A DNA stretch of 64,000 nucleotides from Streptomyces sp. AC558_RSS880 (GTDB lineage Bacteria > Actinomycetota > Actinomycetes > Streptomycetales > Streptomycetaceae): assembly GCF_019049255.1 (NCBI RefSeq), contig NZ_JAGMUJ010000072.1:154195-218194 (forward strand), read 5' to 3'. Shown in pieces: positions 8,321 to 15,469 of the stretch; positions within the stretch are counted from its first letter, which is position 1; each line of letters starts with the position of its first letter. The notes beneath the pieces were generated by a model. It was not told where the DNA came from, did not search any database, and saw only the letters and a program-made list of their open reading frames with translations. A program made the translations under genes and the position numbers.

Positions 8321-9457
8321 ATGACCACCACACTCGACCACCCTCCCGTACGGCAGCAGCCCCAGCTCGTCACCGGTGTCCTCGACATCGACGCGGCCGG
8401 GAAGGGGCAGCTGCGCGCCGAGAACTGCCTGCCCTCCCCCTCCGACCCGCCCGTCTCCCCCGCGTTGCTGCGCCGCCACGGCCTGCGCAGGGGCGACCTC
8501 GTCGAGGGTGTGCGCGGCGACCGGCGCGCCCTGACCGAGGTCACCCGTGTCGACGGCCGTACACCCGACGCGCCGCACACCCGGCGGCACTTCCGCGACC
8601 TGACGCCGCTTCACCCGCACCGGCGGCTGCGCCTGGAGCATCCGGCGTCCGGACCGGCCGGGCGGGTCGTCGATCTGCTCACACCGGTCGGCAAGGGGCA
8701 GCGCGGGCTGCTCGTGGCGCCGCCCAAGACCGGCAAGACCGTCCTCCTCCAGCAGCTCGCGGCGGCCGTCGCCGGCAACCACCCCGAGTGCCGGCTGATG
8801 GTGGTGCTGCTCGACGAACGCCCCGAGGAGGTCACCGACATGCGGCGCTCGGTGCGCGGCGAGGTGTACGCCTCGACCTTCGACCGGCCCGCCAAGGAGC
8901 ACATCGCGCTCGCCGAGCTGGTCGTCGAGCGGGCCAAGCGGCTCGTCGAGGCGGGCGAGGACGTCGTCATACTGCTGGACTCGCTGACCCGGCTGTGCCG
9001 GGCGTACAACAACGCGGCCGCGTCCGGTGGCCGCACCCTCAGCGGCGGCGTCGACGCCGCCGCGCTGCTCGGGCCCAAGCGGTTCTTCGGCGCCGCCCGT
9101 CAGGCCGAGGAGGGCGGCTCGCTCACGATTCTCGCCTCCGCCCTGGTGGAGACCGGCTCCCGGGCCGACGAGTTCTACTTCGAGGAGCTCAAGAGCACCG
9201 GCAACATGGAGCTCCGGCTGAGCCGTGAGGCCGCCGCGCGCCGCCTGTTCCCCGCCGTGGACATCACGGGATCGGGCACCCGCCGCGAGGAACTGCTGCT
9301 CACTCCGGCCGAGTTGACCGCCGCACGGGGTCTGCGGCGCGTGCTGCGGTCGCGGGACGGGCTGGCCGATCTGGAGACGCTGCTGGGCCGGATGCGTGAG
9401 ACCCCCGACAACGCGACGTTCCTGCGGCGTGTCCAGCCGACCCTGCCGAGCGGCTGA
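8321..9457 (+). CDS. Short Rho-type transcription termination factor (paralogue)
   Basis: RNA-dependent hexameric ATPase homologous to Rho, 378 aa, without the long Arg-rich N-terminal insertion of the main actinobacterial Rho. It has a cold-shock/OB-type domain at about 15-80, Walker A APPKTGKT (133-140), Walker B VVILLDSLTR (to Asp220), a Q-loop LSGGVDAAAL and an R-loop near TGSRADE (278-284), so ATPase and secondary RNA site look intact. In the primary RNA site the usual GFGFLR reads GKGQLR (K28, Q30) and the DIY tyrosine is Pro44, so the base-stacking aromatics are missing. The ATG at 8321 follows GAAAGG at 10 bp; the frame is open further upstream but low in complexity. Confidence 0.9.
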   Translation: MTTTLDHPPVRQQPQLVTGVLDIDAAGKGQLRAENCLPSPSDPPVSPALLRRHGLRRGDLVEGVRGDRRALTEVTRVDGRTPDAPHTRRHFRDLTPLHPHRRLRLEHPASGPAGRVVDLLTPVGKGQRGLLVAPPKTGKTVLLQQLAAAVAGNHPECRLMVVLLDERPEEVTDMRRSVRGEVYASTFDRPAKEHIALAELVVERAKRLVEAGEDVVILLDSLTRLCRAYNNAAASGGRTLSGGVDAAALLGPKRFFGAARQAEEGGSLTILASALVETGSRADEFYFEELKSTGNMELRLSREAAARRLFPAVDITGSGTRREELLLTPAELTAARGLRRVLRSRDGLADLETLLGRMRETPDNATFLRRVQPTLPSG

Positions 9458-9549
9458 CACGTCGTCGGCGTGTGGCATCCGGGTGCTCGCGGGCGGTCCC
9501 CGGCCGGGGCAGCGCGGTGTTCCGGGGAGTCCATTCCTACGTTTGCGGT

Positions 9550-10713
9550 ATGACTATCGGATTTACTTCGCGGGGTGCCGTGTCGATCTGTGTGCTCTGT
9601 ACGGCGAGCCTGCCGGCGACGGGGCCCGCCGCGGCGATCGCCGGCGTGGATCCCGGGCCGCGGGCGACGGCCGCGGCCGCGTCACTGCTGTACCGGCCCG
9701 GCACACACGTCCGCCCGCGCCCGGGTGCACCCGAGGTCCCGGATCCGTCCGCCCTGTCGTGGCTGGTGGCCGACGCCCGCACCGGCGACGTCCTGGCGGC
9801 GCACGACGCGCACCGCCGGCTGCCGCCGGCCAGCACGCTCAAGACGCTGTTCGCGCTCACCGTGCTGCCGACCCTGCCGGCCGGTATCCGGCACCGGGTC
9901 AGCGCGAAGGAGCTGGCGGGCATCGGCCCCGGCAGCAGCCTCGTCGGGGTGGCCGAGGACCGTACGTACCGGGTGTCCGACCTGTGGAACGGGGTCTTCC
10001 TCAGCTCCGGCAACGACGCCGTGCGGGTCCTGGCCGCGCTCAACGGCGGCTGGCGGGCCACGGCCGAGCGGATGCAGGCCAAGGCCCGCGCCCTGGGCGC
10101 CCGTGACACCCGGGTCACGTCGCCCGACGGCTACGACGCGCCCGGCCAGGTGTCGTCGGCGTACGACCTGGCGGTGTTCGGCCGCGCCGGGCTGCGCAAC
10201 GACGAGTTCGCACGGTACTGCGCCAGGCACGAGGCGCTGTTCCCGGCCCGCGACGGCGGCTCGTACGACATCGTGAACACCAACCGGTTGCTCACCGGCG
10301 CGGACGGTGTCGAACCCTACGAAGGTCTGATCGGCATCAAGAACGGCTACACCAGCAACGCCGGCAACACCCTCGTGGCGGCCGCGCGCCGGTACGGTCA
10401 CACCCTCGTGGTGACGGTCATGAACCCCCGGTCGGGCGGCGGCCACGCGGTGTACGAGGAGGCCCGCACGCTGCTGGACTGGGGCTTCGAGGCAGCCGGG
10501 CGGGTGAACCCGGTGGGCTCCCTGGACGCCCTGCGGCCCGCCCCGCTGCGCGGCCCGGAGCCGGAGTCCGCCCCCGTCCCGACAGCGCGGAGGGACGACG
10601 CCCCCGCCCACCCCGTCCTCTGGACCATCGCCGGCGCCGCCCTCCTGGGCGCCGCAGCGGTGTCCCTGTACCTACGCCTCCGATGGGGTCCGGTACCGAC
10701 GGACCAACGGTGA
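9550..10713 (+). CDS. D-alanyl-D-alanine carboxypeptidase (SxxK, DacA/PBP5-like)
   Basis: Class C low-molecular-weight penicillin-binding protein of about 387 aa that trims pentapeptides of peptidoglycan outside the cell. It has an N-terminal signal segment and the catalytic SxxK motif in PASTLKTLF. An SxN motif lies in LSSGNDAV, and KNG in IGIKNGYTSNAGNT stands at the usual KTG site. A C-terminal transmembrane helix (HPVLWTIAGAALLGAAAVSL) with a short basic tail anchors it. The ATG at 9550 gives the best signal peptide; the ribosome binding site is weak and an upstream in-frame start at 9472 is possible. Confidence 0.88.
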   Translation: MTIGFTSRGAVSICVLCTASLPATGPAAAIAGVDPGPRATAAAASLLYRPGTHVRPRPGAPEVPDPSALSWLVADARTGDVLAAHDAHRRLPPASTLKTLFALTVLPTLPAGIRHRVSAKELAGIGPGSSLVGVAEDRTYRVSDLWNGVFLSSGNDAVRVLAALNGGWRATAERMQAKARALGARDTRVTSPDGYDAPGQVSSAYDLAVFGRAGLRNDEFARYCARHEALFPARDGGSYDIVNTNRLLTGADGVEPYEGLIGIKNGYTSNAGNTLVAAARRYGHTLVVTVMNPRSGGGHAVYEEARTLLDWGFEAAGRVNPVGSLDALRPAPLRGPEPESAPVPTARRDDAPAHPVLWTIAGAALLGAAAVSLYLRLRWGPVPTDQR

Positions 10714-10727
10714 CGAGAGCGCCCCCG

Positions 10728-10834
10728 AAGGGGCGCGGGGCTGTCACATGTGCGGCTCCGCCGCGTGGGCGCGACCAGCCCTCACAGCCCTCGGTGGAAA
10801 ACGAGACCACAAGGGGCGCGGGGAACCGCGCGAG
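10728..10834. repeat. Streptomyces intergenic repeat family (two partial copies)
   Basis: AAGGGGCGCGGGG occurs at 10728-10740 and again at 10811-10823, where it continues GAACCGCGCGAG. Between them lies the stretch TGCGGCTCCGCCGCGTGGGC followed by GCGACCAGCC. I recognise these words as a dispersed repeat commonly found between Streptomyces genes. Here it fills the gap between convergent genes and may act in RNA folding or termination. Confidence 0.6.
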
Positions 10835-11854
10835 TCACGTCATGGCCGGTGCCATCACCGGATCCAGCGCGGGAACCGGCCGCACCTCCCCCACCGGCCG
10901 CCCGCCCCCGAGCAGCGCCTCTCCCCCGAACTCCGCGAGCGACGACGGATCCACACCCGCGCGAGCGAGCCCCGCCGCGGCCACGGGAACCCGCGCCCGC
11001 CCCGCCCCGTCGGCGATCTTCACGGCGACGGCGCGCCCGTCCGGCAGCGCGGCGACCTGCACGCCCTCGAATCCGTCCTTGACGAGCAGCCCGGGAACCG
11101 CCCGCATCAGCGCGGCCACGTCCCGGCCGGACCCGGAGGCCATCTCCGCGTGTTCCCGCATCGCGTCGGCGACGCGCGCCTCCGGGGTGCCGGACGCGGC
11201 GGTGGTGATCCGCGCGGCGGCGCGGGCGAGGCCGTGCAGGGAGACCGCGAACAACGGCGCACCGCAGCCGTCGACGGTGACCGTGGCGACGCGCTGGCCG
11301 GTGAGGTCCTCGACGATCTCGGCGATCGCCTGCTGGAGGGGGTGGGCGGGGTCGAGGTAGTCGTCGAGGGACCAGCCGTTCAGCCTGGCCGTGTACAGCA
11401 TGGCGGCGTGCTTGCCGGAACAGTTCTGGGCGAGCCGGGACGGCGGGCGGCCCTCGCGCACCCAGGTGTCCCGGACGACCGGGTCGAACGGCAGGTCGGG
11501 GACGTTGCGGAGGTCGTCCTCCGTCAGCCCGGCGAGCTCGAGGACGCGCCGGGTGCCGGCGAGGTGGCGTTCCTCGCCGGAGTGGCTGGCCGCGGCGAGC
11601 GACAGCAGTTCGTCTTCGAGCGGGAGCCCCGCGCGGACCATCGCCACCGCCTGGACGGGCTTGAGCGCGGAGCGCGGATAGCAGGCGGCCTCGATGTCGC
11701 CGAGCTGGAAGTCGACCTCGCCGTCGGGGCCGAGGACGACGACGGAGCCGTAGTGGACGCCTTCGACGACCCCGCCGCGGATCAGGTGGGCGACGGGGAC
11801 GTGGAGGGGCTCGCGGATCAGGGGTGCGTCCGCGGGGAGACTGCTGTACATCAC
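10835..11854 (-). CDS. L-asparaginase II family (thermolabile type)
   Basis: Probable asparaginase of the Rhizobium etli AnsA/ReAII family, about 339 aa, hydrolysing L-asparagine to aspartate and ammonia. Recognisable family blocks are RGGVVEGVHYGSVVVL, YPRSALKPVQAVAMV, AASHSGEERH, QNCSGKHAAML and TVDGCGAPLF; the Ser/Lys pair in the SALKP and SGKHAAM blocks forms the active site in this family. The GTG at 11854 overlaps the regulator stop (GTGA); an ATG three bases later is equally likely. Co-transcribed with the upstream FadR-type regulator. Confidence 0.9.
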   Translation of the reverse strand: MMYSSLPADAPLIREPLHVPVAHLIRGGVVEGVHYGSVVVLGPDGEVDFQLGDIEAACYPRSALKPVQAVAMVRAGLPLEDELLSLAAASHSGEERHLAGTRRVLELAGLTEDDLRNVPDLPFDPVVRDTWVREGRPPSRLAQNCSGKHAAMLYTARLNGWSLDDYLDPAHPLQQAIAEIVEDLTGQRVATVTVDGCGAPLFAVSLHGLARAAARITTAASGTPEARVADAMREHAEMASGSGRDVAALMRAVPGLLVKDGFEGVQVAALPDGRAVAVKIADGAGRARVPVAAAGLARAGVDPSSLAEFGGEALLGGGRPVGEVRPVPALDPVMAPAMT

Positions 11855-12579
11855 ACTGCCTGGGGGGAGTCGTGGGCCGGCGTGCGCGCGGAGCGCACGA
11901 TGGCGGTGAGGGTCGTCTCGACGCGGTCGAGGTGGTGGGTCATGGCGTCGACCGCGTCGCGCTCGGAGCCGTCGGTGAGTGCCTCGACGATCGCCCGGTG
12001 CTCACGGTCGGACTGTTCGCGGCGGCCGCCGAGCTCGTTGAGGAAGGTGGACTGGCGGGCCAGCGCGTCCCGGATCTCCTCGATGACCCGGCGGAACACC
12101 GGGTTCTGGGCGGCCTCGGCCACGGTGAGGTGGAAGAGGGTGTCCATGGCGACCCACGCCATGGTGTCGGTCTCCCGTTCCATCCGGTCCAGCAGATGGG
12201 TCAGCCGGTCCAGGTTCTCCGGGGTGCGGCGCCGGGCGGCGTATCCGGCGACCGGGATCTCGATGTGCCGGCGCACCTCGAGGAGGTCACTGGCCGCGTA
12301 GTCGCCGAAGGTGGGGTCCTCCACGGCGTCGGCGACGACGAAGGTGCCCCTGCCGGTCCTGGACACGGTCAGGCCCATGGTCTGCAGGGCCCGCAGCGCC
12401 TCGCGCAGCACGGGCCGGGAGACCTCGAGGGCGCGGCACAGCTCCGCCTCGGAGGGCAGCTTGTCGCCGATCGCGTACTCGCCGCGCTCGATGGCGCCAC
12501 GGAGGTGGGAGAGCACCGCTTCCATCGCGCTGACGCGCCGCGGACCCACGCCACCTGTCTGGCTGTCTGACAGGTTCAC
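11851..12579 (-). CDS. GntR family (FadR subfamily) regulator
   Basis: A 242-aa regulator with an N-terminal winged helix (AMEAVLSHLRGAIERGEYAIGDKLPSEAELCRALEVSRPVLREALRAL) and an all-helical FCD effector domain (about 95-235) containing the metal-binding pattern DTLFHLTV and EHRAIVEAL. It precedes and overlaps the asparaginase gene, so it probably regulates asparagine use. The first GTG at 12579 lacks a ribosome binding site; ATG at 12525 starts just before the helix-turn-helix and is an alternative. A palindrome lies over the first codons (12553-12575). Confidence 0.88.
   Translation of the reverse strand: MNLSDSQTGGVGPRRVSAMEAVLSHLRGAIERGEYAIGDKLPSEAELCRALEVSRPVLREALRALQTMGLTVSRTGRGTFVVADAVEDPTFGDYAASDLLEVRRHIEIPVAGYAARRRTPENLDRLTHLLDRMERETDTMAWVAMDTLFHLTVAEAAQNPVFRRVIEEIRDALARQSTFLNELGGRREQSDREHRAIVEALTDGSERDAVDAMTHHLDRVETTLTAIVRSARTPAHDSPQAV
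12553..12575. promoter_or_regulatory. Nested palindromes, probable FadR-type operator
   Basis: ACCTGTC at 12553-12559 and GACAGGT at 12569-12575 are inverted copies, and CTGTC-T-GACAG (12563-12573) is a second perfect palindrome inside. The sites overlap the beginning of the GntR reading frame. Autorepression is the natural inference, and the overlap is a reason to suspect a later true start. Confidence 0.45.
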
Positions 12580-12769
12580 GGAGCCGATGGTGCGGGGGCG
12601 GTGCGGGCACTGTCAAGCGGAGGACGCCACGACGGGCCGTACGAGGGCCGGGGCCGAGGACGGGGCCCGGGGTGGGGCCAGCCACACCCCGGCCAAGGGG
12701 GTCGCCGTCACCCCCTGACGGGGGCCACCGCCATTCCGCGCCGGGGAAATCGTTCACATACTCGAGCAC

Positions 12770-13816
12770 ATGGCCCATCCCACGATACTCAGTGATGTCC
12801 CGCGCACGCGTGAACGCGAAAAGGGAAGCGACTTCTCCGAATTGTCACGGCGCATGACCGAGGCGGGGCTTCTGCGGCGCCGCCCGCTGTATTACACGGT
12901 GCGCTTCGGGGTCGTGGCACTCGCGCTCGCGGGCGGTGTCACCGCGTTCCTCGTCCTGGGTGACAGCTGGAGCCAGCTGATCGTCGCCGCCGCTCTGGCC
13001 GTGGTGTTCGGGCAGCTCGGACTGGCCGCGCACGACCTGGCCCACCGCCAGGTGTTCTCCCGCCGGCGCCCCAGCGAGATCGGCGGGCTGCTGGTGGCCG
13101 ACGTGCTGCTGGGCATGAGCTACGGCTGGTGGATGAACAAGCACACGCGCCATCACGCGAACCCCAATCATGAGAAGAAGGACCCGGATGTCGCCCCCGA
13201 CATCATCGTGTGGTCACGGCGTCAGGCGAAACAGGCCAAGGGGCCGGCGCGATTCATCGGAAAGCACCAGGCGGCCCTTTTCTTCCCGCTGCTGACCCTC
13301 GAGGGCCTCAATCTGAGTTTCAGCAGTTTCAAGGCGCTGCGCAGTCCGTCGATGAAGCGGCCGGTGCTGGAGGGCACCCTGCTCGTCGCCCATTTCGCCG
13401 TGTACTTCGGCGGGCTGTTCCTGGTCCTCTCCCCCGGCAAGGCGCTCGCGTTCATCGCCGTGCACCAGGGGCTGTTCGGGCTCTACCTCGGATCCGTGTT
13501 CGCCCCCAACCACAAGGGCATGCCGATGATCGAGGAGGGCACCGAGCTGGACTTCCTGCGCCGCCAGGTCCTCACCTCCCGCAACGTCGACGGCGGGGTG
13601 CTCGTCGACGCGTTCATGGGCGGGCTGAACTACCAGATCGAGCACCACCTCTTCCCCAGCATGCCGACACCGGCCCTCGGCCGGGCCCAGGTCATCACCG
13701 AGCGGTACTGCGCCGAGCTGGGCATCCCGTACTGCCGGACGGGACTGCTCGCCTCGCACCGTGAGGCATTGCGCCACCTCAGGCAGGTCGGGGAGCCGCT
13801 GCGCGGGAAGCGCTAG
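12770..13816 (+). CDS. Membrane fatty acid desaturase
   Basis: Acyl-lipid or acyl-CoA desaturase of 348 aa that inserts a double bond into acyl chains using a di-iron centre. The three histidine boxes are present: HDLAH (His88, His92), HTRHH (His125, 128, 129) and QIEHH near residue 295. Hydrophobic helices at about 45-85 and 200-240 flank them. It ends tail-to-tail with crcB, sharing the palindromic stop CTAG. No strong ribosome binding site stands before the ATG. Membrane-fluidity adaptation is the usual role; a partner ferredoxin is not nearby. Confidence 0.9.
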   Translation: MAHPTILSDVPRTREREKGSDFSELSRRMTEAGLLRRRPLYYTVRFGVVALALAGGVTAFLVLGDSWSQLIVAAALAVVFGQLGLAAHDLAHRQVFSRRRPSEIGGLLVADVLLGMSYGWWMNKHTRHHANPNHEKKDPDVAPDIIVWSRRQAKQAKGPARFIGKHQAALFFPLLTLEGLNLSFSSFKALRSPSMKRPVLEGTLLVAHFAVYFGGLFLVLSPGKALAFIAVHQGLFGLYLGSVFAPNHKGMPMIEEGTELDFLRRQVLTSRNVDGGVLVDAFMGGLNYQIEHHLFPSMPTPALGRAQVITERYCAELGIPYCRTGLLASHREALRHLRQVGEPLRGKR

Positions 13817-14187
13817 CCCCACACGGCGTGGGCGAGGGCCGCGCCGGCGAAGGCCGCGCCCAGGCCGGCGGCCACGCTCGCCGCCACGTTCACGGCGGCG
13901 TAGCCGCGGGCGCCGGCCTGGGCCAGCCGGAGGGTCTCGTAGGAGAAGGTGGAGTAGGTGGTCAGGGCGCCGCACAGGCCCGTTCCGAGGAGCAGCTGAA
14001 GGCGGGAGTCCGCCGCGCCCGCGGCCGCCGCGCCGGTGAGCAGGCCGAGGACCAGACTGCCGGCGACGTTGACCGTGAAGGTCCCCCAGGGGAACACGGA
14101 GTCGTGCCGGGACTGCACCGCGCGGTCGGTGAGGTAGCGCAGCGGAGCGCCGACCATGGCGCCCAGCACCACGTACAGCCAGTTCAC
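13813..14187 (-). CDS. crcB: CrcB/Fluc fluoride channel (second subunit)
   Basis: Small fluoride-specific channel of 124 aa with four transmembrane helices. Signature regions are GAMVGAPLRYLTDRAV, FPWGTFTVNVAGSLVLGLLTG, GLCGALTTYSTFSYETLRL and a final Ala-rich helix. The TTYSTFSYE motif contains the family Phe-box and Thr/Ser track. It is last in a coupled crcB-DUF190-crcB operon; its ATG overlaps the DUF190 stop. Paired crcB genes usually encode a heterodimeric Fluc channel. Confidence 0.93.
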   Translation of the reverse strand: MNWLYVVLGAMVGAPLRYLTDRAVQSRHDSVFPWGTFTVNVAGSLVLGLLTGAAAAGAADSRLQLLLGTGLCGALTTYSTFSYETLRLAQAGARGYAAVNVAASVAAGLGAAFAGAALAHAVWG

Positions 14188-14531
14188 CGCGGCCCCTCGC
14201 CGCGCACGTGCCCGACGGCCTCGCAGCGGTCGAGGAGGACCAGTCCGTCGGTGACGAGCGTGTCGAGTTCCGGCAGGAAGGCCCGTACGCGCTCCTCGGT
14301 GTCGACCACGACGACCGCCACCGGCAGGTCCTCGCTCAGGGACAGCAGCCGGGAGGTGTGGACGCGGGAGGAGGCGCCGAAGCCCTCGACGCCGCGGAAG
14401 ACGCTCGCCCCCGCGAGCCCGGCCGCATGGGCCCGGTGGACGATCTCCGAGTAGAGGGGCCGGTGGTGCCAGGTGTCGTTCTCGCCGACGTACACGGTCA
14501 GGCGGAGGACGGTGCCGGTCAGCCGGGTCAT
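14184..14531 (-). CDS. DUF190 domain protein in fluoride operon
   Basis: A 115-aa cytoplasmic protein with the DUF190 (GlnB-like ferredoxin-fold) pattern: RLTVYVGENDTWHHRPLYSEIVHRAHAAGLAGASVFRGVEG, then VAVVVVDTEERVRAFLPEL. DUF190 genes frequently accompany crcB, but their function in fluoride resistance is not established. It is sandwiched between two crcB genes with 4-bp overlaps on both sides, so stoichiometric co-expression is expected. Confidence 0.9.
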   Translation of the reverse strand: MTRLTGTVLRLTVYVGENDTWHHRPLYSEIVHRAHAAGLAGASVFRGVEGFGASSRVHTSRLLSLSEDLPVAVVVVDTEERVRAFLPELDTLVTDGLVLLDRCEAVGHVRGEGPR

Positions 14532-14971
14532 GGCTGCCTCCTGATCAGAACGCGGCGGGTCGCCGAGGCGGCCGCCCACACGGCGGCGAGCGCCGCGAGC
14601 GGGGTCACCGCGAGGTACACGAGACCGGCGCCCGCCCTGCCGGCGTCGAGCAGGTTCCGGACGTCGACGGCGTACGTCGAGAAGGTGGTGAAGCCGCCGA
14701 GGACGCCGGTGCCGAAGAACGGGCGCAGCAGGGGGTGGGCGGTGCGGACCTCGGTGATGATCACCATGAACACGCCGATGACGGCGCAGCCGGTGACATT
14801 GACCCCGAGGATCGTCCAGGGGAACCCGTGCGCCGAGGTCGGCCACCACAGGGACGCCGCGTACCGGGCCGCCGCCCCCGCTCCCCCGCCGAGCGCGACC
14901 ACGGCGACGACGGGGCCCTGGGTGCGGAAGGCGTGGCGGACCCGAAGGCCCTCGGTTTCCGGGGCTGTCAC
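14528..14971 (-). CDS. crcB: CrcB/Fluc fluoride channel (first subunit)
   Basis: A 147-aa fluoride channel subunit with four helices: VVAVVALGGGAGAAARYAASLWW, FPWTILGVNVTGCAVIGVFMVI, FGTGVLGGFTTFSTYAVDV and a C-terminal Ala-rich helix. It has a longer N-terminal tail than the other copy. It starts with GTG after GGGAG and is the first of three overlapping genes. No fluoride riboswitch could be recognised upstream; an ArsR-type regulator precedes it on the same strand by 75 bp. Confidence 0.93.
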   Translation of the reverse strand: MTAPETEGLRVRHAFRTQGPVVAVVALGGGAGAAARYAASLWWPTSAHGFPWTILGVNVTGCAVIGVFMVIITEVRTAHPLLRPFFGTGVLGGFTTFSTYAVDVRNLLDAGRAGAGLVYLAVTPLAALAAVWAAASATRRVLIRRQP

Positions 14972-15046
14972 CGTCGTACGTCTCCCACTCGCTCCGGATC
15001 AGCGTAACGCCCCGGAACGCGACGGGGCACGTCGCGGCCGTGGGCG

Positions 15047-15304
15047 CTACCAGCCCTTCTCGAACAGCCGCGTCACCTCGGCGATCCGCGCCTCGTCGCG
15101 CCGGTAGCGCACGCGCCCGGCACAGCGGCCGGTGCGCAGCAGGCCGAGGGCCGTGAGCAGCCGCAGGTGGGTGAGGGCGGCCGGGCGGGGCAGGCCGAGC
15201 CGTGCGGCGACGGCCTCCGCGGTCAGGCCGTCGGCCGCCGCGTCCTGTTCCCGCAGCAGCGTCAGGATGCGCAGTCGCGTGCCGTCGACGGGGGTCCTCA
15301 GCAT
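15047..15304 (-). CDS. ArsR-type winged-helix regulator
   Basis: A compact 85-aa helix-turn-helix protein: RTPVDGTRLRILTLLREQ, then LTAEAVAARLGLPRPAALTHLRLLTALGLL and a wing GRVRYRRDEARI. The length fits a minimal ArsR-like repressor. No metal-binding cysteine pair is apparent (one Cys in RCAGR). The ATG at 15304 has GGAGG at 8 bp. It stands immediately upstream of the crcB operon, so control of fluoride export is the inference. Confidence 0.82.
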   Translation of the reverse strand: MLRTPVDGTRLRILTLLREQDAAADGLTAEAVAARLGLPRPAALTHLRLLTALGLLRTGRCAGRVRYRRDEARIAEVTRLFEKGW

Positions 15305-15430
15305 CTCGTACACCTCCGCGCCGGGCCTCGCGCTCCGGAGCCCTTCCACTCTGCCGCGCGCGAGGGCTCCGTGTCCCGGACCGCAGGCACCTTGTCCGGG
15401 ACTCAACGTACCTACGGAGAAAGGCTGTTC

Positions 15431-15462
15431 GGCCCCGCCCCACAAGTCGGCGGGGCGGGGCC
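15431..15462 (-). terminator. Hairpin terminator of the galactanase operon
   Basis: GGCCCCGCCCC (15431-15441) pairs perfectly with GGGGCGGGGCC (15452-15462) around a 10-base loop, 8 bp after the GH53 stop on the minus strand. The rest of the gap to 15304 should carry the ArsR promoter, but no consensus is clear. Confidence 0.7.
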
Positions 15463-15469
15463 GGCGGGC

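Noticed and set aside
14972..15046. Fluoride riboswitch before crcB
   Set aside because: The conserved GGNGAUG start and the pseudoknot-forming segments of the crcB motif could not be found by eye.
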